A DNA stretch of 5,098 bases, taken from an uncultured Porphyromonadaceae bacterium. GTDB taxonomy: Bacteria; Bacteroidota; Bacteroidia; Bacteroidales; Muribaculaceae. A model generated the notes under the pieces. It was not told the DNA's origin and did not search any database. It saw nothing but the letters and a program-made list of their open reading frames with translations. This document shows, piece by piece, positions 1 to 5,098 of the stretch (position 1 is the first letter of the stretch; each line of letters begins with the position of its first letter). Location: the NCBI GenBank assembly GCA_900551515.1, contig URWH01000161.1, positions 1 to 5,098 on the forward strand, read 5' to 3'. Position numbers and translations under genes: made by a program.

Positions 1-63
1 GGGGATTCGCGGCGATTTTCTTTTTTGCCGCATAGGACAATCAGCGGCAGACGTAGAAGTTGA

Positions 64-582
64 TCAGAACTTGAAGCTGACGCCAAGTTCAAATCCCTTA
101 TTAAGTCCAAATTCTACGATATTAAGACCATCCCAGTGCTCATACCCTACCAAATTGGTGCGTGCGATGAGAGCAAACGAGGAAGAAAGATTGACAGCCA
201 GACCGGGACGCAAAGCCATGGTGAAGCCGCTGACGCCGTCACCTCCGGCTGACTGATAGGCATAGCCGGCAGCGATTTCGCCGAAGAAGTCGACGATGCT
301 TACTCTTGCGAATGTAGCACGTACAAAAGGCATAACACTCACGGCATTGACAGTTTCACCTTCGATTGAGGTAAGTCCATAGCCCAGCTGAGCACCGACA
401 GCCCATGTCTTGTTGAAATTGTATCCTACTTCAGGTGTGATTTCAAACATAGTCTGGGTTTCAGAACCGCCGTCACGACTTACATGAAGCACGTCCAATC
501 CTAATGTGCCACCGACAAAGCCTTGGGCATTAGCCGTGGCACCCATTGCGAGAGCAACAATAGCGATAAGTAATTTTTTCAT
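64..582 (-). CDS. Small outer-membrane beta-barrel protein (porin-family-like)
   Basis: The 172-residue product starts with a clear Sec signal peptide: MKK, a hydrophobic core at residues 4-15, and an ANA|Q cleavage site after residue 19. The mature part, about 153 residues, is a series of short amphipathic segments with alternating hydrophobic and polar residues, rich in Gly, Tyr and Phe, separated by turns such as SRDGGSE and SAGGDG. It ends in the aromatic SFKF, as expected for a protein inserted by the BAM machinery. Size and pattern fit an eight-stranded barrel of the OmpA/OmpX-like (outer membrane beta-barrel) type common in Bacteroidota. There is no OmpA-type peptidoglycan-binding domain, so a structural or small-pore role is more likely than wall anchoring; the ligand is unknown. 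The start is set by the signal peptide and by a promoter about 30 bases upstream. The gene stands alone and is divergent from the next gene. Its GC content looks lower than that of the rest of the window. The class is fairly secure, the function is not. Confidence 0.87.
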   Translation of the reverse strand: MKKLLIAIVALAMGATANAQGFVGGTLGLDVLHVSRDGGSETQTMFEITPEVGYNFNKTWAVGAQLGYGLTSIEGETVNAVSVMPFVRATFARVSIVDFFGEIAAGYAYQSAGGDGVSGFTMALRPGLAVNLSSSFALIARTNLVGYEHWDGLNIVEFGLNKGFELGVSFKF

Positions 583-610
583 AGTTTAAATAATTTAGTT
601 AAAAAACGCG

Positions 611-640
611 CAAATATAGTTATAAATTTTCATTGACACA
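611..640 (-). promoter_or_regulatory. Bacteroidota-type promoter for the outer-membrane protein gene
   Basis: Read on the minus strand, 618-611 is TATATTTG, an exact match to the -7 consensus TAnnTTTG of the Bacteroidota primary sigma factor. At 640-637 there is TGTG, a three-of-four match to the -33 TTTG box, with 18 bases between. The -7 box lies 28 bases upstream of the ATG, giving a short A/T-rich leader without a Shine-Dalgarno sequence, which is normal in this phylum. The -7 box is strong and the -33 box weak. Confidence 0.5.
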
Positions 641-759
641 CTTTAAAGATGAATATAAGAGTAGGTAAATGTTCACAGGATTCACCCATTAATGGCAAAA
701 GGACGTGTCATAGCTATTTACGGCGCAGTTGCTTTTTGCCGGGACGCTGCCGATGCGGT

Positions 760-788
760 GGGCGGGGGGGGGATGTTGGGCTATGGGG
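760..788 (+). other. G-quadruplex-capable tract with a nine-G run
   Basis: The plus strand has GGG (760-762), nine consecutive G (764-772), GGG (778-780) and GGGG (785-788), separated by loops of 1, 5 and 4 bases. The nine-G run can itself supply two G-triplets, so the stretch meets the usual G3+N1-7 rule for an intramolecular quadruplex. Folding in the cell and any role are inference. Long homopolymers like this are also prone to slippage and to sequencing error. Confidence 0.55.
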
Positions 789-795
789 ATAATAC

Positions 796-828
796 ATGGC
801 AGATTGGTGGTTTTTGGAGCCCTGCCAT
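796..828. repeat. Short inverted repeat (7-base arms, 19-base loop)
   Basis: ATGGCAG (796-802) is exactly complementary to CTGCCAT (822-828). Right after it, CCATCCGGACGG (826-837) is a near-palindrome with one mismatched pair, centred on TCCGGA. The arms are not followed by a T-run, so this does not look like a terminator. It could be a small RNA hairpin, a protein-binding site or chance in GC-rich sequence. Confidence 0.3.
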
Positions 829-1000
829 CCGGACGGAGGTGTGGGCGGAGTCGTTGACGGGTGAGCAGTCAGGCGTCGGTGAGGCGTGCGTCGTAGGGCG
901 GAGAAACTGGGTGCGGGCGGTTTTTATAGGATGCGGAGACGTAGAGATTTATGAGGCATGAGCATGAGCGCAGTTTTACGGGTGGAAAATTGGGGAAATG

Positions 1001-1032
1001 TTTGGAGATTCGGGGGATTCTGACGAATTTTG
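1001..1032 (+). promoter_or_regulatory. Bacteroidota-type promoter for the secreted-protein/B3-B4 gene pair
   Basis: TTTG at 1001-1004 matches the -33 box exactly. GAATTTTG at 1025-1032 matches the -7 consensus TAnnTTTG at five of six fixed positions (first T replaced by G). The 20-base spacing is in the usual range. Transcription would start near 1038-1040, leaving a leader of roughly 20 bases before the ATG at 1059. No Shine-Dalgarno sequence is present in that leader. Confidence 0.5.
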
Positions 1033-1058
1033 CGGTTGATTAAAATTATGTATAAGAA

Positions 1059-1523
1059 ATGAAGAGATGTGTTTTGAGAATGCTGGTTGCAATCGTTCTG
1101 ATGGTTGCAGGGGCATCGATGACTTGCAGCGCGCTTGATTTTTCGCGCGGCTACTGGTGGGCGCTCAATGAGAAGAATGTGTTTTTGAAGCTTAAGGAAT
1201 ACGGGGCGTATGATTTCCAGACCGGTCAGTGCCTGAACCGCTTTGTGCCGAGTTATGAGAACAATAACCCGTATGAGTCCCTGCAGGTGATAACCGACGG
1301 CGAGGGCACACGTCTGCTGTGGAGCGATGCCGGCGACGGCAGCTGGAGCTACCGCGTACGCATCGTCGACGATACGATTTATCTCACCGGACGCCGGCGT
1401 ATCTCGGGCGGCGCCTGGCAGCCGTGGGATTCATGGATAAGGATCGTTGACTGGAACGGATCACTGCTGTTCACGGTGTCGAAGGAAGGCACCTACAGGG
1501 TGTATGAGGCTCTGGCGCGATAG
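1059..1523 (+). CDS. Secreted tryptophan-rich protein of unknown function
   Basis: The product has 154 residues. The N-terminus is a plausible Sec signal peptide: basic KRCVLR, a hydrophobic stretch at about 8-19 (MLVAIVLMVAGA), and a small-residue cleavage site near CSA|LD at residue 25. The sequence before Cys23 (SMTC) is a poor lipobox, so a soluble periplasmic or exported protein is favoured over a lipoprotein. The mature part, about 129 residues, holds eight Trp (33, 34, 88, 96, 120, 123, 126, 132). It has a beta-rich look, for example YRVRIVDDTIYLTGRRR at about 98-114 and a terminal strand GTYRVYEAL. A small beta-sandwich or lipocalin-like fold is possible but not shown, and I recognise no family. 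An in-frame TAA at 1053-1055 makes this ATG the first available start. The next gene begins 11 bases downstream, so the two probably share one mRNA from the promoter at 1001-1032. That this is a real gene is likely; its function is unknown. Confidence 0.78.
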   Translation: MKRCVLRMLVAIVLMVAGASMTCSALDFSRGYWWALNEKNVFLKLKEYGAYDFQTGQCLNRFVPSYENNNPYESLQVITDGEGTRLLWSDAGDGSWSYRVRIVDDTIYLTGRRRISGGAWQPWDSWIRIVDWNGSLLFTVSKEGTYRVYEALAR

Positions 1524-1534
1524 GACTGCTGAAG

Positions 1535-2194
1535 ATGGAACTGATAATTGAAGATGAATTCCGGCGTCGCGTGCCGGGTTACCGGGCTATGCTTTTTGAG
1601 TGCGGCGTGAGCAACGGCGCGACCTCCGACCGGCAGAAAACCGAAATGGCTGAGCTTGCCGCCGGGATAGCGGAGCGCTATGAAGTGGCTGATATCAACA
1701 TGATTCCGGCTATAGCGGCCACGCGTGCGGCCTATAAGGCGTGCGGCAAGGATCCCAACCGCTACCGTCCGTCGCAGGAGCAGATGATGCGCAGGATAGT
1801 GCGCGGTCTGGGCCTCTACAATGTGAGCGCGCTGGTGGATGCCGGCAATGAGCTGTCGCTGCTGACGGGGTGCTCCGTTGGCTGTTTCGATGCCGACAAG
1901 GTTGTGGGCGACACGCTCCGGCTTGGCATCGGCCGCGAGGGCGAGCCGTATGAGGGTATAGGCCGCGGGTCGCTGAACATAGCCGGGCTGCCGGTGTTTC
2001 GCGATGATATAGGCGGCATAGGCACGCCCACGAGCGACAATGAGCGCACCAAGCTTTCGGTGTCGACACGGAGGCTGCTGACCACGGTGCATCTTTTTGA
2101 TACCGCTGTCGATCCCGCTGCGGTGGCCGAAACGTTCACCGACCTGTTTACGCGCCATGGCGGAGCAACGGATATCAGATGGCGTGTTTACTGA
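1535..2194 (+). CDS. Stand-alone B3/B4 domain protein (PheRS beta editing-domain-like)
   Basis: This 219-residue protein has no signal peptide and should be cytoplasmic. Residues about 60-180 carry the hallmarks of the B3/B4 (B3_4) domain of solo proteins annotated as phenylalanyl-tRNA synthetase beta subunit-related: GKDPNRYRPS (71-80), GLYNVSALVDAGNELSL (93-109), YEGIGRGSLNI (139-149) and GTPTSDNERT (163-172). In bacterial PheRS this domain hydrolyses Tyr wrongly attached to tRNA-Phe. The free-standing versions lack the catalytic and tRNA-binding parts of PheRS and are often proposed to edit mischarged tRNA in trans or to bind amino acids. The exact substrate is not known to me and cannot be read from the sequence. 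Residues 1-59 form the usual N-terminal extension. The length fits the solo family and there is no sign of truncation. It follows the secreted-protein gene by 11 bases with no promoter between, implying co-transcription. A GC-rich hairpin lies just past the stop. The family call is firm, the role is inference. Confidence 0.88.
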   Translation: MELIIEDEFRRRVPGYRAMLFECGVSNGATSDRQKTEMAELAAGIAERYEVADINMIPAIAATRAAYKACGKDPNRYRPSQEQMMRRIVRGLGLYNVSALVDAGNELSLLTGCSVGCFDADKVVGDTLRLGIGREGEPYEGIGRGSLNIAGLPVFRDDIGGIGTPTSDNERTKLSVSTRRLLTTVHLFDTAVDPAAVAETFTDLFTRHGGATDIRWRVY

Positions 2195-2221
2195 GGATAA
2201 ATATCTGACAGACAGAGATAA

Positions 2222-2267
2222 CGGCGGCGCCGTCCCGGTGAAGAGATGGCGCCGCTGCTGTGATTTT
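2222..2267 (+). terminator. Possible terminator hairpin between convergent genes
   Basis: CGGCGGCGCC (2222-2231) pairs with GGCGCCGCTG (2248-2257). Eight pairs are perfect G-C, followed by one G-U and one C-G, around a 16-base loop. A four-T run sits at 2264-2267, six bases past the stem, so this is a weak match to an intrinsic terminator for the plus-strand B3/B4 gene, which ends at 2194. On the minus strand the same stem lies about 25 bases beyond the ferritin stop codon but is not followed by a proper T-run. A role in stopping transcription from both sides is plausible. Confidence 0.45.
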
Positions 2268-2281
2268 ATGCCGTGGCCGGA

Positions 2282-2800
2282 TTATTCGGCTGCGAGGGGC
2301 GAGGGGGCAACGTAGGTGCGTGTGGCCAGTTCCTGGTCGAGCATGTACTGACCCATGCCGTCGTCGCCGATGAGGGTGTACTTGTCGATGAGCGTGCGGC
2401 AGTTGTCCTCTTCTTCAACCTGTTCGCTGACGAACCAGTTGAGACGGTCGCGTGTAGCGTAGTCGTGTTCGGCTTCAGCTATGGCGTAGAGGCCGTTGAT
2501 GAGGGCGGTCACTTTCTGTTCGTGCTCGAGCGTGGCTTTGAAAGCGTCGAGGGGCGAGTCCCATGTTGTGGGGACGGTGTCGATGGCTTTGAGTGTCACG
2601 CGGCCGGCACGCTGGTTGAGGTAGTTGATGAAGATCTGGGCGTGAGCCTGTTCTTCCTGAAACTGGATGCGGAACCAGTTGGCAACGCCAGTGCGTCCTT
2701 CGGCTTCGAAATGCATTGCCATTGAGAGATAGAGATATGCCGACCAGAATTCGGCGTTGATCTGGGCGTTGATGGCGTCCTGTACTTTGTTGCTAATCAT
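2282..2800 (-). CDS. ftnA: Bacterial non-haem ferritin, iron storage
   Basis: The 172-residue protein is a ferritin of the bacterial FtnA type, which assembles into a 24-subunit cytoplasmic shell that oxidises Fe(II) and stores Fe(III) mineral. The four-helix bundle is complete, and the ferroxidase residues sit at the positions known from E. coli FtnA: Glu17, Tyr24, Glu50, His53, Glu94, Gln127 and Glu130. The third-site residues Glu49, Glu126 and Glu129 are also present, so the subunit should be catalytically active. There is no haem ligand pattern of bacterioferritin and no Dps-type layout. The C-terminal tail, after about residue 157 (RTYVAPSPLAAE), is short and probably flexible. The ATG gives the family's usual N-terminus. 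The gene lies 80 bases downstream of yidC on the same strand; this gap is A/T-rich near the start but holds no convincing promoter or Fur-like site, so readthrough from yidC cannot be excluded. It converges with the B3/B4 gene. Confidence 0.96.
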   Translation of the reverse strand: MISNKVQDAINAQINAEFWSAYLYLSMAMHFEAEGRTGVANWFRIQFQEEQAHAQIFINYLNQRAGRVTLKAIDTVPTTWDSPLDAFKATLEHEQKVTALINGLYAIAEAEHDYATRDRLNWFVSEQVEEEDNCRTLIDKYTLIGDDGMGQYMLDQELATRTYVAPSPLAAE

Positions 2801-2880
2801 TTTGGTTGTTTTATTAGGTTAAATTAGTTCAACATAAATTCAAGATATTGCCTTGGGAGGTGCTGAGGGAAAAATGACGG

Positions 2881-4989
2881 TCAGCGGCGTCCTCCTTTTT
2901 TGCCACGCTGTTTCTCCTGCTCGCGCAGCATAGCCTGCTGTTTGCGCTGGGCTTCTTCGAGACGTGCCATGAAACCGCTTTTCTTTTTGGGCTTGGCGGC
3001 GTTGGCTTTCATTGTGGCACGCACCTTGTCTTCGTCGACAATGCGGCGGAACACGTAGGTCTGGATGATGGTGATGAGGAGCGACAGCAGATAATAGTAG
3101 CTGAGGCCAGCGGCGTAGTTGTTGAAGAACACCAGGAACATCACGGGCATTAGATACATCATCCATTTCATGGCGGGCATCTGCGATCCGCCGGGCTGGT
3201 TCTGGAGGTTGATGCGTGTGTAGATGATGTTGACGGCGGTCATGAGGAGGCAGAAGAGGCTGAGATGGTCGCCGAGCATCGGGATGGAGAAGGGCAGGGG
3301 TATGATGGCGTCGGGTGCCGAAAGGTCGGTGGCCCAGAGGAAGGACTCGCCGCGGAGCTCGATGGCTGAGGGGAAGAAGCGGAATGCTGCGATGAGGATA
3401 GGCAGCTGGAGCAGCATGGGCAGACAGCCCGACATGGGGTTGGCTCCGGCGCTCGAATAGAGCTTCATCGTTTCCTGCTGGCGCTTCATGGCGTTTTCCT
3501 TGCCGGGATATTTCTCGTTGATCTCCTTGATTTCAGGAGCCAGGACGCGCATCTTGGCCTGCGACATGTAGCTCTTGTAGGTGAAGGGGAAAAGAATGAT
3601 CTTGATGAAGATGGTGAGCAGGAGGATTATGATGCCGTAGTTGGCGATGAAACCGCCGAAGAAGTCAAACACCGGAATGATGATCAGTGTGTTGATCCAG
3701 CGGAAGATACCCCAGCCGAGAGGCATGAGCTTGGTGAATTTGAGATCCTTCTCGGGCACGATGGTGTCGGAGAGGCCGGAGAGGAGGGGATAGGAGTTGG
3801 GGCCGATGAAGAATGTGAGCGAGGCCGGTGTGGCAAGGTCGGATTTGTATTCATGGCGTGCCGACATTTCCATATCTTTCACATAGCTGAGGTCGCTGTT
3901 GAGGTTCTTGGTCGTTAGGTCGGCTTTTGTGAAGCCCTGCTGAGCAACCAGAACGGTAGAGAAGAACTGGTTTTTGAAAGCGATCCACTGCAGGGGTTCG
4001 TCGACTTTCTTCGTCTCGTCGGAGCGTTCGCTGAGGTTGTCGACGTCGCCGCCGGCGGTCATGTAGTAGAGGGCGCTGTTGTCGGATTCAAACATGCGGC
4101 CGGCTTCGTTGCGGAGCATTTTCTGGTTCCAGGCGAAGTCCATGCCTGAGATGGTGGCGGGGATTATGGCGTCCATGCCGTTCTGGACGAGGTCCATCCT
4201 GACGGTGTAGTCAGCGCCTTTGCGGAGTGTGTAGCGGATGCCGAGCATCACGCCGTCGCCGGGAGTGAGGCGCATGAGCACTGTGGTGTCGGATTCCTGG
4301 ACGGCGTCGAAGTAGAACTGGCGTGTGTCGTATTTCGTGTCGCCGGCGGTGATGATAAATCCGTAGGCGTCATCGCCTTTGGCAATTGGGCAAACCTGTC
4401 CGCCGGAATAGCGAGTGTATTTGGGGTCGAGGAGCTCGGCCTGAGAGATCATGCCGCCTTTGGAGGCGATGGTGAGGCTGAGCACGTCGTTTTTCAGCTG
4501 CACGGAGGCGGTGTCGCTGCCGGAGCGGAAGCGTGCAAATCCCTGATAGCGTGTGGCATCGTCGATGGCGGCGTTGAGCTTGTCGAGAGCGGCGTTGGCG
4601 ATGTCGACGGGCAGAGAGTCGGTCGAGGGATAGAGGAGCGCTGCTGCGGGTACGGCTTTGCCGTTCATGACGATTTCGCCGCCGACGGTGGCTCCGGAGT
4701 CGGTCGGGAGGGTGAGGCGCACGCCGTCGGCAGTGAGCGTGTAGGCGTTGCCTTCGGCGTTGAGGGTGCCGTTGTTGCGGATGGTGGCCGCGATGTTGGC
4801 GCGCTGCCGGTCGGTGACTACGTTGAGTGTAGGCTCGGAAGCGTCGGCTGTTTTCTTCTCGGCGGCGAGCTGTTCCTGCCGTTGCTGCTGCGCTTTTTTG
4901 ATTTCGGCCTCAGAGGGCTTGTTGATGTACATGAACACCATGATCACGATGCCCATGAGCAGAAGTCCGGTAAGGGTGTTTTTGTTCAT
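2881..4989 (-). CDS. yidC: Membrane protein insertase YidC
   Basis: This 702-residue inner-membrane protein inserts and folds membrane proteins, alone or with SecYEG. A first membrane segment (about 5-22) is followed by a charged linker (24-47) and a large periplasmic beta-rich domain (about 55-420), as in other Gram-negative YidC. The conserved insertase core follows: TM2 about 448-470, a charged cytoplasmic hairpin about 472-512, TM3 after NPMSGCLPMLLQLPI (517-531), TM4 about 575-591, and TM5-TM6 about 607-647 around the AAGLSYYYLLS motif. The hydrophilic-groove positive residue, Arg in E. coli and in Bacillus SpoIIIJ, aligns with Lys463. The tail (656-702) is strongly basic and ends KKGGRR, fitting ribosome contact. 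The length is long compared with E. coli (548) because of the linker, periplasmic domain and tail. The ATG puts TM1 directly at the N-terminus; its leader is A/T-rich with no Shine-Dalgarno sequence. The gene starts 24 bases after the apparent pyrG end, suggesting one operon. Confidence 0.98.
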   Translation of the reverse strand: MNKNTLTGLLLMGIVIMVFMYINKPSEAEIKKAQQQRQEQLAAEKKTADASEPTLNVVTDRQRANIAATIRNNGTLNAEGNAYTLTADGVRLTLPTDSGATVGGEIVMNGKAVPAAALLYPSTDSLPVDIANAALDKLNAAIDDATRYQGFARFRSGSDTASVQLKNDVLSLTIASKGGMISQAELLDPKYTRYSGGQVCPIAKGDDAYGFIITAGDTKYDTRQFYFDAVQESDTTVLMRLTPGDGVMLGIRYTLRKGADYTVRMDLVQNGMDAIIPATISGMDFAWNQKMLRNEAGRMFESDNSALYYMTAGGDVDNLSERSDETKKVDEPLQWIAFKNQFFSTVLVAQQGFTKADLTTKNLNSDLSYVKDMEMSARHEYKSDLATPASLTFFIGPNSYPLLSGLSDTIVPEKDLKFTKLMPLGWGIFRWINTLIIIPVFDFFGGFIANYGIIILLLTIFIKIILFPFTYKSYMSQAKMRVLAPEIKEINEKYPGKENAMKRQQETMKLYSSAGANPMSGCLPMLLQLPILIAAFRFFPSAIELRGESFLWATDLSAPDAIIPLPFSIPMLGDHLSLFCLLMTAVNIIYTRINLQNQPGGSQMPAMKWMMYLMPVMFLVFFNNYAAGLSYYYLLSLLITIIQTYVFRRIVDEDKVRATMKANAAKPKKKSGFMARLEEAQRKQQAMLREQEKQRGKKGGRR

Positions 4990-5013
4990 TTTATGAGTTG
5001 TGTTTTCTGATTG

Positions 5014-5098
5014 TTACTTATTGTGTCGCTCGCGGCCGTAGGCGATGGCGGCGCGGATGAAATCCAAAAGGGCGGGTCGGGTGTTGTTAAGATGTACC
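5014..5098 (-). CDS. pyrG: C-terminal end of CTP synthase (partial)
   Basis: Only the last 27 codons and the TAA are inside the window; the rest lies beyond the right edge. The visible end, reading LDFIRAAIAYGRERHNK, resembles the PyrG C-terminus: a Pro followed by a hydrophobic-Phe-hydrophobic-(Arg/Lys)-Ala-Ala helix and a short charged tail, just after the glutaminase domain's HPE motif. CTP synthase aminates UTP to CTP using glutamine. The call also rests on context, since pyrG directly upstream of yidC on the same strand is a familiar arrangement in Bacteroidales. The 24-base gap to yidC suggests co-transcription. The first visible residues match the family less well than the end, and so short a fragment cannot be conclusive. 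Confidence 0.65.
   Translation of the reverse strand, partial: VHLNNTRPALLDFIRAAIAYGRERHNK

Larger units (their letters stand above)
583..1058. other. 476-base spacer between divergent genes, G-rich on the plus strand
   Basis: This stretch separates the outer-membrane protein gene (minus) from the secreted-protein gene (plus). About 580-690 is A/T-rich and carries the leftward promoter. From about 690 to 1020 the plus strand is markedly G-rich: a hand count over 841-960 gives 55 G to 17 C. An 89-codon frame (692-961) is open, but nothing about it looks like a protein I recognise, and it has no promoter or coding signature. The spacer also holds a nine-G run, an inverted repeat at 796-828, and the rightward promoter at 1001-1032. 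No tRNA or known RNA structure was recognised. It could be eroded sequence, an unrecognised regulatory RNA or plain spacer. Confidence 0.6.

Noticed and set aside
26..49. Inverted repeat TGCCGC/GCGGCA downstream of the outer-membrane protein gene
   Set aside because: The six-pair stem is followed on the minus strand by A residues, not T, so it does not fit an intrinsic terminator for that gene; on the plus strand the T-run comes before the stem. Probably chance, or a weak structure only.
692..961. 89-codon open frame on the plus strand in the spacer
   Set aside because: It has no recognisable family, signal peptide or promoter of its own. It runs through a nine-G homopolymer, and its openness can be explained by the G-rich composition. 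Not called as a gene.
1493..2158. Long open frame of 221 codons on the minus strand opposite the B3/B4 gene
   Set aside because: It lies almost wholly antisense to a gene with clear family motifs. Its translation is low-complexity, rich in Arg, His and Ala, typical of a shadow frame in GC-rich coding sequence.
2273..2725. 150-codon open frame on the plus strand opposite ferritin
   Set aside because: The minus-strand ferritin has every ferroxidase residue in place; the opposite frame is Val/Phe/Glu-rich with no recognisable domain and is a shadow.
2801..2880. Promoter or terminator in the gap between yidC and ferritin
   Set aside because: On the minus strand TATCTTGA and TATGTTGA only partly match the -7 consensus and have no -33 box at proper spacing. 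The only hairpins have four-base stems. Neither was strong enough to call.
1..5098. CRISPR array, insertion sequence, phage, toxin-antitoxin or defence system
   Set aside because: I saw no regularly spaced direct repeats, transposase motifs, terminal inverted repeats with target duplications, or tandem small gene pairs of those kinds. The gene content is housekeeping plus one unknown secreted protein.

Overview
This window looks like ordinary chromosome from a Bacteroidota bacterium, most likely of the order Bacteroidales. Three things point there. The starts lack Shine-Dalgarno sequences and have A/T-rich leaders. Two intergenic regions carry Bacteroidota-type promoters (a -33 TTTG-like box and a -7 TAnnTTTG box). 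A 702-residue YidC with a lysine in its groove helix lies directly downstream of what looks like the end of pyrG. The fairly high GC would fit a gut family such as Muribaculaceae, but that placement is a guess. I see no tRNA, rRNA, CRISPR array, insertion sequence or phage gene.

Layout from left to right. Positions 64-582 (minus) encode a small secreted beta-barrel outer-membrane protein with its own promoter near 611-640. Positions 583-1058 form a 476-base spacer between divergent genes. It is very G-rich on the plus strand and holds a nine-G run with G-quadruplex potential, a small inverted repeat and, at its right end, a plus-strand promoter. Positions 1059-2194 (plus) form a two-gene unit: a secreted tryptophan-rich protein of unknown function, then, 11 bases later, a stand-alone B3/B4-domain protein resembling the editing domain of phenylalanyl-tRNA synthetase beta. 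This unit converges on a ferritin gene (2282-2800, minus), with a GC-rich hairpin between them. Ferritin follows yidC (2881-4989, minus), which itself follows the last codons of pyrG (5014-5098, minus).

The minus-strand block pyrG-yidC-ferritin combines core functions: CTP synthesis, membrane protein insertion and iron storage. PyrG and YidC are only 24 bases apart and probably share a transcript; ferritin may be read separately. The B3/B4 protein could act in quality control of aminoacyl-tRNA, but nothing ties its secreted neighbour to that job beyond shared transcription.

No clearly new system is visible. The items most worth a second look are the unknown secreted protein paired with the B3/B4 protein, the G-rich spacer, and a plus-strand G excess that persists through genes of both orientations from about 690 onward. 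That excess suggests the pyrG-yidC-ferritin block is transcribed against the replication fork.
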